64,000 nt of DNA from Limnomonas spitsbergensis (Eukaryota; Chlorophyta; Chlorophyceae; Chlamydomonadales). The notes below the pieces were generated by a model, which was given only the letters and a program-made list of their open reading frames with translations, did not search any database and was not told where the DNA came from. The position numbers and the translations under genes are program-made. Shown here piece after piece: positions 1 through 9,996 of this stretch. The stretch covers positions 5,554,001-5,618,000 of the forward strand of contig JAYJMM010000036.1 of the NCBI GenBank assembly GCA_037349105.1. Reading direction: 5' to 3'. Every line of letters begins with the position of its first letter. Positions within the stretch are counted from its first letter, which is position 1.

Positions 1-948
1 CCCTGATCTCCCTGCCCACTGCCCCACTCGCCTGTCACTGATCTCCCTGCCCACTGCCCCACTCGCCTGTCCTTGATCTCCCTGCCCAATGCCCCAATCG
101 CCTGCCCTGATCACCGTGCCCACGGCCCCACTCGCCTGTCCTTGATCTCCCTGCCCACTGCCCCACTCGCCTGACACTGATCTCCCTGCCCACTGCCCCA
201 ATCGCCTGACCCTGATCTCCCTGCCCACTGCCCCAATCGCCTGCCCCTGATCTCCCTGCCCACTGCCCCAATCGCCTGCCCCTGATCTCCCTGCCCACTG
301 CCCCAATCGCCTGCCCCTGATCTCCTGCCCACTGCCCCACTCGCCTGCCCCTGATGTCCCTGCCCACTGCCCCACTCGCCTGCCCCTGATCTCCCTGCCC
401 ACTGCCCCAATCGCCTGCCCCTGATCTCCCTGCCCACTGCCCCACTCGCCTGTCACTGATCTCCCTGCCCACTGCCCCACTCGCCTGTCCTTGATCTCCC
501 TGCCCAATGCCCCAATCGCCTGCCCTGATCACCGTGCCCACGGCCCCACTCGCCTGTCCTTGATCTCCCTGCCCACTGCCCCACTCGCCTGTCCTTGATC
601 TCCCTGCCCACTGCCCCAATCGCCTGACCCTGATCTCCCTGCCCACTGCCCCAATCGCCTGCCCCTGATCTCCCTGCCCACTGCCCCAATCGCCTGCCCC
701 TGATCTCCCTGCCCACTGCCCCAATCGCCTGCCCCTGATCTCCTGCCCACTGCCCCACTCGCCTGCCCCTGATGTCCCTGCCCACTGCCCCACTCGCCTG
801 CCCCTGATCTCCCTGCCCACTGCCCCAATCGCCTGCCCCTGATCTCCCTGCCCACTGCCCCACTCGCCTGCCCCTGATCTCCCTGCCCACTGCCCCAATC
901 GCCTGCCCCTGATCTCCCTGCCCACTGCCCCACTCGCCTGCCACTGAA
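1..948. repeat. 35-36 bp minisatellite with a ~418 bp higher-order period
   Basis: About 26 copies of a 35-36 bp unit containing CTGCCCACTGCCCCAATCGC fill the left edge of the window. The sequence starting near position 3 recurs almost unchanged near 421, including odd variant units such as the one with CACCGTGCCCACGG at 112 and 531. A block of about 12 units (~418 bp) was therefore duplicated as a whole. Read on the minus strand the unit contains GGCAGGCGAGTGGGGC, which resembles the GGCAGGTGAGGG donor-like motifs at 985-1040. The array may therefore derive from a 5' splice site of the C2 gene. The open frames here only reflect the repeat. Confidence 0.9.
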
Positions 949-1214
949 AATGTTTTGGTCCATACCCTCCCTACAAACCTCACCTGCCCTCACCTGCCTC
1001 TTGACAGCCTCACCCTCACCTGCCCTCACCTGCCTCCGGTCAGCCTCCCAGCCCACTTATCAAAACACCTTTGTGCACCCCCTGTCTCCCCCCCACCCCA
1101 CCCCACCCGTGCCCCTTGCACCCCTATCCTACCAGCCCACCCCACCCCAGCCACCAATCTCCCCACCCGTGTCATACCTTCCACCCCCACCCCACCCCCC
1201 CCTGCCCCCCTCAC

Positions 1215-3008
1215 CTGTCCCTGGAACGGGTCCGGGTGGAAGTCTTCGTTGGTCCACACCTGGAGCAACAGCCGGGGACAGCGGGAGCCACAACTCAGCA
1301 AAGGGATAAGCACAGAAACATGGCATTGCTGAAATGTGTACCCCCGCAGCCGCATACGCATACGTGCCCGCACACGAAACATGCCCCCCCCCCTCCCTTG
1401 CCAGCAAACCCCTCCTCCTCACCTTGAACGACACATGCCCCCCCTCCTCCCTTGCCAGCAAACCCCTCCTCCTCACCTTGAACGAAACATGCCCACCCCT
1501 CCCCCTCTTCACACGCATACCCCCGCACCCACATACGAGCCCGCGCACGAAACATGCCCCCCCCCCTCCTTCACCAGCAAACCCCTCCTCCTCACCTTGA
1601 ACGAAACATGCCCCCCCCACTCCCCCTCTTCACACGCATACCCCCGCACCCACATACGAGCCCGCGCACGAAACATGCCCCCCCCCCTCCTTCACCAGCA
1701 AACCCCTCCTCCTCACCTCGAACGAAACATGCCCCCCCCACTCCCCCTCTTCACACGCATACCCCCGCACCCACATACGAGCCCGCGCACGAAACATGCC
1801 CCCCCCCCTCCTTCACCAGCAAACCCCTCCTCCTCACCTCGAACGAAACATGCCCACCCCTCCCCCTCTTCACACGCATACCCCCGCACCCACATACGAG
1901 CCCGCGCACGAAACATGCCCCCCCCCTCCTTCACCAGCAAACCCCTCCTCTTCACCTCCAACGAAACATGCCCCCCCCCTCCCACCCTTCACCTGCATAC
2001 CCCCGCACCCACATACGAACCTGCGCACAAAACATGACACCCCCCTTCAGCATACCCCTCCCCCTCACCTCAAACGAAACATGTGCATTGGATGTCGCGA
2101 CCGCATCTCCGTTGAACGTGTATATTTCGTTCCACTCGGGATCCCGCGTTCCGATGATTGGGCGCGTGCTGTACGACTCCCCACCAGCAGACACCTTGCA
2201 GTACGGGTCGGCTAGGCCCGACAGCTGGGTGGGGATCAGGCGGGCAGCGCCCACCACCTGGGATCAGGGTGCAGGGCTAGGGTCAGGGTTCAGGGTTGGA
2301 GTTCAGGGTTAAGGATTCAGTTGCAGGGATTATGATTTTAAGTTCAGAATACAAAAAGTTGCAGGTTCAGGGTGAAGGGTTTACGTTCTATGGGTCGAAG
2401 TTGATGCTTCAGGGTTCAGGATATGGGGTTCTGGGTTGATATTTAAGAGTTCAGGGTTCAGGTTGCAGGATATAGAGTGTAGGGTTATTAGCTTAGCGGG
2501 GACGGCAATCCCCACGATAGATTCGGGATCAAGCGGGTAGCGCGCGCCTGGCACTCATGAATTCAAAGTCGGGGGTTAACGTTGCAGAGTTGAGCTGGAT
2601 CGGCCCGGCAGCTGAGTCAAGCGGGTAGCGTGCACCTGGCACTTGTGAGGTTGGGGTCTGGGGTTGACGTTGCACAGTTAAGCTGGATCAGCCCGGCAGC
2701 AGGGTCAAGCGGGTAACGTGCACCTGGCACTCGTGAGGTCGGTGTTTGGGGTTAATGTTGCACATTTAAGCTGGATCGGCCCGGCAGCAGGGTCAAGCGG
2801 GTAGCGTGCACCTGGCACTCGTGAGGTCGGGGTTTGGGGTTAATGTTGCACAGTTAAGCTGGATCAGCCCGGCAGCAGGGTCAAGCGGGTAGCGTGCACC
2901 TGGTACTCGTGAGGTCGGGGTTTGGGGTTACGGTGCAGAGTTAAGCTGGATCGGCCCGGCAGCAGGGTGAGGAACAGGCCCACTGCACCCACCACCTGAT
3001 CGCAGGGC

Positions 3009-3047
<39 letters not shown>

Positions 3048-3178
3048 GGTTGGGCGTTGAGGGTTGAGAGATGAGGTTTGAGGGTTAAGAGTTCAGCGTT
3101 GAGGGTCGAAGGTTGAGGGTTGAGGGTTGAGCGGGTTGAGGGTTGAGGGTTGAGGGTTAAGAGATGAGGGTTGGGGGT

Positions 3179-3217
<39 letters not shown>

Positions 3218-3220
3218 CGT

Positions 3221-3273
<53 letters not shown>

Positions 3274-3297
3274 GGTCGAAGGTCGAAGGTCGAAGGT

Positions 3298-3392
<95 letters not shown>

Positions 3393-3493
3393 GGTCGAGG
3401 GTCGAGGGTTGAGGGTTGAGAGTTGAGGGTTGAGGGTTGAGGGATGAGGGTTGAGGGTTGATGGTTGAGGGTTGAGGGATGGGGGTTGGGGGT

Positions 3494-3526
<33 letters not shown>

Positions 3527-5263
3527 TTATGGGTTCAGGGTAGAGGGTTCAGGTTTCAGGGTTTTGGGAGGTCAGGTATTAAGTACCCACCACCAAGGAA
3601 AGGGAGCAGCAGAATACAACAGTGGGTGTGGGGCAGAGCAGGAGGGTGAACGGGGCCCAGGGCAGGGGATGTGGAGAATGCACAACCCCACCAAACCATC
3701 TTCAATGTCTACCTATCCTCGCACACCTGCCCACCTCTTGTCAGCGCCCCACTTTGCCCCCAAGAACCCTGCCCCCCCCCATGCCTGCAGCAGCACCCCC
3801 ATGGGCCCTGCGGGCGCTCACCACCACTCACCTACCCAAATTAGCACACACTTGACCCCTCTGACCCCCACCCCACCGCGTCCGCCTGCCTAACCCCCCC
3901 TCAGTCCCCATCCACATGACATGCAGACCCTAAACCCTTACCATAAAACCTAAAACACCTTAACCCTAACCGTTAAACCCCTAACCCTAAAACCCTCAAC
4001 GTGTTACTCAAGACCTGTAACCATAGACAATAAGCCCTTAACCGCAAGCCCTTAACCTTAAGCACTAAACCCTTAACCTTGCGTCCTAAACCCTACGTCC
4101 TTAACCCTCGACCCTAAGCCCTAAACCCTGAAGCCACACCTGTACATGCAGGTGGTGCCCATGAAGCCTGTCCACCACAAACAGCTTGGCAGGCACAACC
4201 AGAGGGAACGGATCCGGCTTGCCGGCGGGTGCAGACTGTGCTGACGGAGGAACAAGCACGTTCAGCCCGCTGTCCAGCTGACTGGGCTCGCTTGCTGCAG
4301 GCTCATACACTACTGCTGCTGATTTTATTGCTGCTGTTGCTGGTGTTACTGCTGCTGTTGCTGTCGGTGTTGCTGTTGTTGCTGTTGTTGCAGTTGTTTC
4401 TGCTACAGCTGGTTGGGCTCCCGTCTCGAGAGCTATGAAGGCAGGATTGGAGTTAACCTAAGCGCATAAAACATGAAATGTTGGAGCAGATTGCAAAGGT
4501 TAAGGCGTCAACTAGCATAACCCTTTACCCTGCCCACGCACACACCTGCACACCCTGCCCACCCACACCCACACACACCTGCACACCCTGCCCACACACA
4601 CCTGCACACCCTGCCCACCCACACCCACCCACACCCACACACACCTGCACACCCTGCCCACACACACCTGCACACCCTGCCCACCCACACCCACACACAC
4701 CTGCACACCCTGCCCACACACACCCACACACACCTGCACACCCTGCCCACACCTGCCCACACACACCCACACACACCTGCCCACATACACACCTGCACAA
4801 ATAGGATCAGTGTGACATAGTTTCTGGCAGATTGGAACGCAACGTTTGTAATTATTGAAGGCCCAATTGGGTCCTAACCTTGACCGGCTTGAGGCCGGTG
4901 GCCCCAAGCAGCATACGGGCTTGTACGGTGCCTCTGGCCAAAGACGATAGCTGAAATGTGGCTTAAATGTAGCAGAGCTGCACTCCAAAAACTGCGACAT
5001 TTTTCGATCCCGGCAATTATTTGCGGTGCATAGCAATAAGGATGATACGCATGCTACCGATTATATTCACTCGCCATGCACTCATCTGCACTCCCAGGCC
5101 ATGCGCCCCAGCTGCTACCTGTCCTTTGAACACGTAGGCAGCTTTCTGGACCACCACTTCGGTCTCGACTCCCGGGTTTGGGTCGATTCCGAACTCAGAC
5201 TTGGCCATGCCCTGCCACTTCTTGCGGTGCGTCATTTTTATGAGTTTGAAGCGTTGCTTCCAG
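1215..5263 (-). CDS. C2-domain protein, partial split gene (4 exons seen)
   Basis: Four minus-strand exons join in consistent phase: 5119-5263 (acceptor CTACAG, donor GTAGCA), 4140-4457 (acceptor GCGCTTAG, donor GTGTGG), 2069-2224 (acceptor CACCCAG, donor GTGAGG) and 1215-1259 (acceptor CTCCAG, donor GTGAGG). The first encodes a basic stretch (WKQRFKLIKMTHRKKWQG). The second has a Thr/Ala-rich linker and then the first C2 strand (AKLFVVDRLHGHHL). The third has LSGLADPYCKV and DPEWNE, and the fourth VWTNEDFHPDPFQGQ. Such domains bind phospholipid membranes, often with calcium. Here the usual first loop-1 Asp is Gln (HVQLSG) and the loop-3 DxD is replaced by TNE, so calcium binding may be weak or lost. 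Exons upstream of 5263 and downstream of 1215 must exist but were not recognised. The wider family (synaptotagmin-like, PKC-like or other) cannot be named. Confidence 0.72.
1372..2068 (-). repeat. Tandem array copied from the donor end of exon 2069-2224
   Basis: A ~120-bp composite unit recurs about six times. Each unit carries ACCT(T/C)GAACGAAACATG on the plus strand, which on the minus strand is the exon end CATGTTTCGTT followed by a GTGAGG donor. Copies start near 1422, 1473, 1598, 1717, 1837 and 1955; the genuine exon end is at 2066-2085. A second half-unit with CACGAAACATGCCC alternates with it. All copies lie in the intron immediately downstream of the exon. Confidence 0.8.
2069..2224 (-). 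CDS. C2 domain core exon
   Basis: This 156-bp exon is exactly 52 codons in phase 0. It encodes the most conserved part of the C2 fold: LSGLADPYCKV, then TRPIIGTRDPEWNEIYTF, ending in HVSFE. The next exon (1215-1259) continues the strand directly as VWTNEDF. Both edges of this exon have been copied into the neighbouring introns. Donor-side copies (CATGTTTCGTT..GAGGTGAGG on the minus strand) lie at 1372-2068, and acceptor-side copies (GGCCCGGCAGC..AGCGGGTAGCG on the plus strand) at 2500-2990. Confidence 0.8.
2500..2990 (-). repeat. 88-bp tandem repeat resembling the acceptor of exon 2069-2224
   Basis: About five units of ~88 bp carry GGCCCGGCAGCAGGGTCAAG, then GCGGGTAGCG and CACCTGGCACTCGTGAGG. 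The genuine junction at 2214-2270 reads GGCCCGACAGCTGGGTGGGG, then GCGGGCAGCG and CACCACCTGG. The last unit (2950-3000) keeps the longer match (CACCCACCACCTG). The array lies in the intron upstream of the exon in gene orientation. Confidence 0.7.
3000..3540. repeat. GAGGGTT heptamer array
   Basis: More than 60 near-perfect copies of the heptamer GAGGGTT, with occasional GAGGGTC or GAGGGAT variants. The unit differs by one base from the plant-type telomere repeat TTTAGGG. It lies inside a C2-gene intron, far from any chromosome end that could be recognised, and is best read as an interstitial array. Confidence 0.9.
3905..4135. repeat. Degenerate CCCTAAA-type tract
   Basis: Irregular copies of CCCTAAA, CCCTTAACC and related heptamers run up to the donor end of C2 exon 4140-4457. 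Similar short tracts recur near 37990-38370, 45600-46270, 49540-49980 and 52800-52890. They are interstitial telomere-like repeats, too degenerate to mark a telomere. Confidence 0.7.
4535..4800. repeat. CA-rich minisatellite (CACACACCTGCACACCCTGCC)
   Basis: About nine irregular units of 20-45 bp built from CACACACCTGCACACC and CCCACACCC. It lies just upstream, in gene orientation, of the acceptor of C2 exon 4140-4457. The long frames read through it (CAGVCVGV on minus, THTCTPCP on plus) are products of the repeat. Confidence 0.85.
4860..4990 (-). mobile_element. Degenerate copy of the CAGCTACA element
   Basis: This is a reverse-orientation, diverged relative of the elements at 5823-5988 and 14638-14814. 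It retains GACCGGCTTGAGGCCGG and the tandem AGCTGAAATGTGGC..AATGTAGCAG end, which is the complement of the CAGCTACATTTCAGCTACA hallmark. No terminal inverted repeat can be seen. Confidence 0.5.
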
Positions 5264-5822
5264 CTGTAGCCAGGGTTGAAGCAGGGCAGGCAGGAGGCCT
5301 ACAGGGGGGAGGGGGGGGACTAGTGCTTCTTCTTCGTGCTAGATGTCCTAGTCAGGGACACAGGGTACGGAATATGGTAATACGATACGGTACATACGAT
5401 GCCATACAATACAGGATTATTTGCCAATACGGGGCAGATGTGTGGATATACAGTCGATGCACCGTAGTGGACTGTATCGATACAGTACAATACGGGATTT
5501 TACTGCCAAACCGGCCCGTACCCTGTGTCCCTGGTCCTAGTGGCAATGCAGCTCATACCAATATTATAACTAGTACCTCAAGGACAGACAGAGGAAGATG
5601 CGAAGAAAAGGGGGGAAACGACATAGTTTGCCAAGACACACCAAGATATGCCAAGAAGGTGGAAAAACTACACCGACATATTTTACTTGGACTTAACAAA
5701 GTGAAAGGCCGGCCACCCAACCCTACAAAACCCTCGAATCTTCAGAGATAGGGTAGTCCACTGGGTGGGCAATCAGAAACATTGGCTACGGCCTGCCGAG
5801 GTTGGGCGTCAGTGTCTTTTGC

Positions 5823-5988
5823 AGTGGTTACCGCATCACTTTCAGCTACATTTCAGCTACACTGTGGCCTACGGCCACCAGCCCTGGCTCGGCCAGCCCT
5901 GCTGCCAAGGCCTCCGGCCGGAAATTTGGTGTCGTTCGGCCCAGGGGTGGCCACAGCACGGCCCATCAAAGGTGGTTCGGTAACCACT
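5823..5988 (+). mobile_element. MITE-like element, CAGCTACA family
   Basis: Bounded by AGTGGTTACCG and CGGTAACCACT, an ~11-bp terminal inverted repeat, followed by an A-rich tail (TAAAAACAAC). Near the left end it carries the direct repeat CAGCTACATTTCAGCTACA. The interior is GC-rich (GGCTCGGCCAGCCCTGCTGC) and has no coding capacity. The copy at 14638-14814 has the same ends and nearly the same interior, so the two belong to one non-autonomous family. Confidence 0.7.
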
Positions 5989-6399
5989 AAAAACAACGCT
6001 GGTGGGTGGGCCAGGGGTGGGGTGGGGTGAGATATACGTCGGGGGACGGGCTCGGAGGCTGTGAGCCTCTCGCGGTCCCCCGGCCGCTGGTGTTGAAGAC
6101 CCATTTTGTACATACAGGAAGTGCAGAGGAGCAACTATGGACAACGCAGTTACACAAATTTGGGCAACGCATTAACGCACCCCATTCACTGATTACTTAA
6201 GCTCGCTTCAGCTACAATTTAGCTGCTTGGTTTGGTCCCAATCGGCCCAGTAGTGGCCGTCCAGTGGCTCCCCGAAGGTGCTCTGGCACGTACTCTAATA
6301 GCCACCCCATCTCCTCCAACACACCAGCCACCAAGAACGAAAAGTGAGGCCCGGCTTCACCTGAGCTTCATGGTAGCCTTATAAGTGCTACGGTCGGTG

Positions 6400-6575
6400 T
6401 TTCCTTTCTCGTGACTCAGCTACATGTCAGCTACACTCTGGCCGCTGGCCGGAGGCCCCGTTCGTGGCCAGCCTTGCTGCTTTGGTCACCAGGTGCACGC
6501 CGGTCCAGGTTTGGTTCAAAATGGGCCTTCAGCAGCTGCTGGGTGGTCTGCCAAAGTGGAACTTGTAGCCGAATA
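6400..6575 (+). mobile_element. Diverged CAGCTACA-family element
   Basis: Begins GTGACTCAGCTACATGTCAG and continues with GGCCGCTGGCCGGAGGCCCC and GCCGGTCCAGGTTTGG, as in the copy at 14455-14620. It lacks a clear terminal inverted repeat and is older or truncated. A further fragment with CAGCTACAATTTAGCTGC lies at 6205-6290. Confidence 0.5.
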
Positions 6576-9429
6576 AAGACACTAGCTCAACCTTAACCTG
6601 AGCTGCATGGTAGTTTTCCAAGTGCTGCGGCCGAACGGGTGGCTTCCTTCATCCACGCTTCGAGGTGCATCGATTTTTTTGTTTTTCAGCGGAATGCGTT
6701 TACTTTGATAGGACTTACTGGTGTGAAAACTGCTGCGACACACACACAGGTTGGTGGGCCTGCAAGCATGCATGCATGCATGCATGCGCGCATAAATCCG
6801 TACGTACACACCCAGGCACACCCACAGGCAGCCAACCATGGCCGTATTGTGAACATGAGAGAGATCAGGCGTCAGTGGCCGTGCACTCTGCATGAGGGCA
6901 CTACACCACAGCAGCTGCAGTAAGGTCCTCAGGAAATTTCGTGATGAAGCTGTCTATCGGCCTTAGCAGCAGAGGGTGGCCAGCCGAGCAGGCATGGGGA
7001 TGCATGGGAAGGCACAGGAGTTATTCAGTCAGATGGGGTCCATCATGTGCAATGGGCCATGGGGTCTCTTCCCGACCTCTTTCCTTCCTCTTAGATGTTC
7101 AAGATTTCTCTTTTAAGGCTAGAGTACCCACCCTCCTGGGCAGGTGGAAATCATTAATCCTCCCCCCCCCAAAATGGGGTGCGCACTTCGTCGCTTCCCA
7201 TTATGGCGGGTTGGGTAGGTCCTCGTCGTGGACGCACCCAGACGACAAACCCTGGCCTCGTGGGTTTCTGACTTGTTGCACAATGTCTATACCTATACCC
7301 GTCGCGAGTCCGATCGAGTCCGGCCCTGCGGTCTCAGTCCCAAACGCCCCCTCCCACAACACACAAACACGAACACACAGACACGAGCACTCACAGCTTC
7401 GCCGTAATTTATGAAACCATTCGAAAAGCTCTTTTATATCTCGGTTAGGCATTCGCATAGATGATGAACACAGCAGCAACACTTGCATCGGGTGCATCCG
7501 GCCCGCACCTCATGTCGCGCCTTCCGATCATTTTCCTCCTCTGCGTAGACATCCGTTGTGGTGGTTCCTTGCAGGCGTCCTTGGTTGCGAGACATGACGA
7601 TAGCGTTGTTCCAGGGTTGCTCCTAGGGTAATCTTGGTACCGGCTTTTTCTGTCACTTGCTCTTGGTATAAACATTGATAATGCCGTACATGGTGTTATT
7701 CACGGGAACGTCGACAAGTTTAGGATACAAGCATGGATGTGTGTGCGCATGGATTTTGTGCGGGGTAAAATTCTGACGGGGAGCAACGTTGCAAGGTACC
7801 GGTGCGATATAATGATGTGCACATGATGGTACTCCAACCAATCCCAACCGCATGACAAAGTCAAAATAAGGTATGACGCCACGGCGGTATGACGCCATGA
7901 CGGACGTCATCATCGGGAAGTTGCTTTGGTCGTCACGGAGAGCCATAGGACAGGCTGGCTGCATTGCACATGGCTGATTACCCATTATATGTCATGCCAC
8001 CAGGAATTAACTATGGCGTCTAGAATCCAGAGGTCGCAATCTCTCTCCTGGCATGCGTTTCCAGGCACCGGAGGTCGTAGCTACTAAGCTACGAGGGCGG
8101 GGCGATGGCCAAGTGCCACCGAACCCGGGTGGGCATGTGGCCCTACCTCGTCGTCAGCTGAGGAAGGCGAGCAGGAACCGGGAAGGCATGTTTAACGACT
8201 CTGGCTGACCCCGCCCCCCCCCCGTCTCCGGAACCTGTAAACCCTTCATTTTCCAGTAAAATTAAGAATTCTTGAGGGGGGGGGGCAATCCTGGCAATCA
8301 GGTCAACCGTGCGCTTCTAATGGTGCTGCTCAGTGTCGCTGGTTCACAAATGCCAAATGGTAAAACAAATACATGTCGCCCCGATACAATCGCTCCACTT
8401 AGGTATCACCTGCCACACCTGCCATAATCTAACTATTCTCGCTAGAGACGGACCATTAGGCATTGAGGCACCAAACGAGACTAACGAGAGGACTCACGGA
8501 TCACACCGACATCTAACTTCAGCAGGCTGATGTGCACCTTGAGCAAATTGATATTCTGCCACTTGGGAGCTCCTTGCCCCCCCCCTCGAACTCTTGGCAG
8601 TGGCGCAGTGTTGATGGCATACTATATCGCGTCACATGTGCCTCCGTCAGCTCCCGATGGCCAGGATGTGCTCATGTGCTGACTCCATGTGATCTAGGAA
8701 ATCAATGACGTCACACCTCTGGGCCATGCACAAGAAGGCTCTGCCGCATGGGCGCCCAACTGCTCAGAAAGCAGAAATAAGAAACTAAAAGGAAGAGGGA
8801 ACTAAACAAAGGATCAAAATGATAGTAGGCCGGGAAGGCAAACAAGTCGGACACCTGAGCTACTAGTTTTAAGACGTTACACCTCTGGGCCATGCTGAAA
8901 TGAGGCTCGGCCACGTCGGCAAACAAAAAGTCAGCTAGCTGCGTAATATGCGTACTCCGTCATGAATGAACGGCGTGTGGTGGTTGGTTGTAGTCGGTAA
9001 ATCAACTAGTTTCTTCTGGTCATCCATGCATGATGGACATACCCATTTTGTTTTACATCTTATGATGCGTCATCAGCACCTGCTATCAGTTTAGCTCTCG
9101 AGGCACCCATCACAGTCCTGACTGTCAATTAACGAAGATCAATCGATCGTAGGACCGGAATTTACGATCATAAGCGATTGGAACACCCGACGACAGCCCA
9201 GGCTCCTGTCGAAATACCTTTACATGGTCGTGCCGCCTCATTGGTATATGCAACAAATCAGCATATCTTAACTCATCTCAGGTGAAAATAGCTGGCTCGA
9301 ACTTCGTCTCGCCCTCGGCAGTTAACGGTGCGTCGGATAGGCGGTGCTCCTACTACTACCCAGCTGCCTGCTTTGGCGCCCCCCCCCCATAGTTTTCCGG
9401 CTGGTAAATGGTGCCCAGTGCGTAAGACA

Positions 9430-9530
9430 CGACCATACTTCATGGTAACGGTGCGGATGTGGCTTCGGTCCCGCGAGCTGCGCTGTTCCCTCAACCCGCA
9501 CGCCCCTATCTAGGGGGCGTAGATAGTTTT
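9430..9530 (+). mobile_element. ~90 bp hairpin element with pyrimidine tail (family A)
   Basis: Begins GGTAACGGTGCGGATGTGGC, continues with CTGCGCTGTTCCCTCAACCC, and has a short hairpin (CGCCCC...GGGGCG-like) followed by a T/C-rich tail. The same layout recurs at 10515-10605, 11239-11325, 29650-29740, 32380-32520 (two partial copies), 33172-33285 and 39233-39330 on the plus strand. On the minus strand it recurs at 29210-29290, 31080-31160, 32105-32180, 34977-35070, 35690-35740 and 38722-38805. Copies differ by 10-30%, mostly in the loop and tail. The layout is SINE-like, but no polymerase III boxes were identified. Confidence 0.7.
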
Positions 9531-9649
9531 ATTTCTTCCTTCTGACCAAACTTCCGCCTCGCCTTAAGATACCTACATTATGAGACCCGGTAACTGTTCA
9601 CTGAGTGTGCTCTTGCTCCCTACACCCCCTGGCTGCAGGTGTCTCAGCC

Positions 9650-9996
9650 ATGGCTGCACTCAGACATCATGCCACAAGAGGGCGCATTACTACTAAGCGC
9701 ATGCAGCAGCAGCAGCAGCAGCAGCAAGCAGCACTGGCATGGGCTACCATGCTAGCTTTCACATGCACGCTATCACTGATAGAAACATTCCAGCTGCCAT
9801 CTGCGTCAGCTTTGGGCCGGAGAGAGACCCTTGATGCTAAGGCTGCCAATTCTACCCCGCCCACCCTGAAAGTCAGCAACAGGATAAACATCGGGGGGGT
9901 TGAGATCTGGATGAAGCCTCCTATGGACCCGCAGGTGGGCTTAACCGCAGAACGCATGCAGAAGCAGATGGACTATGGTTGGGCAAATGGTTTTAT
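9650..9996 (+). CDS. Mannanase exon 1: start, poly-Gln, signal sequence
   Basis: ATG at 9650 was chosen because it is the first Met followed by a plausible secretory leader. A basic N-terminus with eight Gln (CAG repeat, 9704-9727) is followed by the hydrophobic segment AALAWATMLAFTCTLSLI and a possible cleavage site after ASA. This could be a signal peptide or a signal anchor. The sequence after it (NRINIGGVEIW) may correspond to the start of the GH5 domain but is poorly conserved. The donor is uncertain. GTGTTT at 9997 gives the phase needed by exon 2, but GTGGGC at 9935 is a stronger consensus and would need an extra exon to restore phase. Confidence 0.55.

Larger units (their letters stand above)
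5264..9649. other. Spacer between the divergent C2 and mannanase genes
   Basis: No exon was recognised over these 4.4 kb. The stretch holds short TACGATACGG/CAGTACAATACGG-like repeats (5385-5515), two CAGCTACA-type elements (5823-5988 and 6400-6575), a (CATG)n tract at 6768-6788, two copies of a ~45-bp dispersed motif (8706-8750 and 8870-8915) and one hairpin element (9430-9530). The open frames at 7201-7497, 7653-7985 and 8711-8926 have no recognisable motif. The 5' end of the C2 gene and the mannanase promoter probably lie somewhere here. Confidence 0.6.

Noticed and set aside
3000..3540. Telomere
   Set aside because: The unit is GAGGGTT rather than TTTAGGG, the array is short, and genes continue on both sides.
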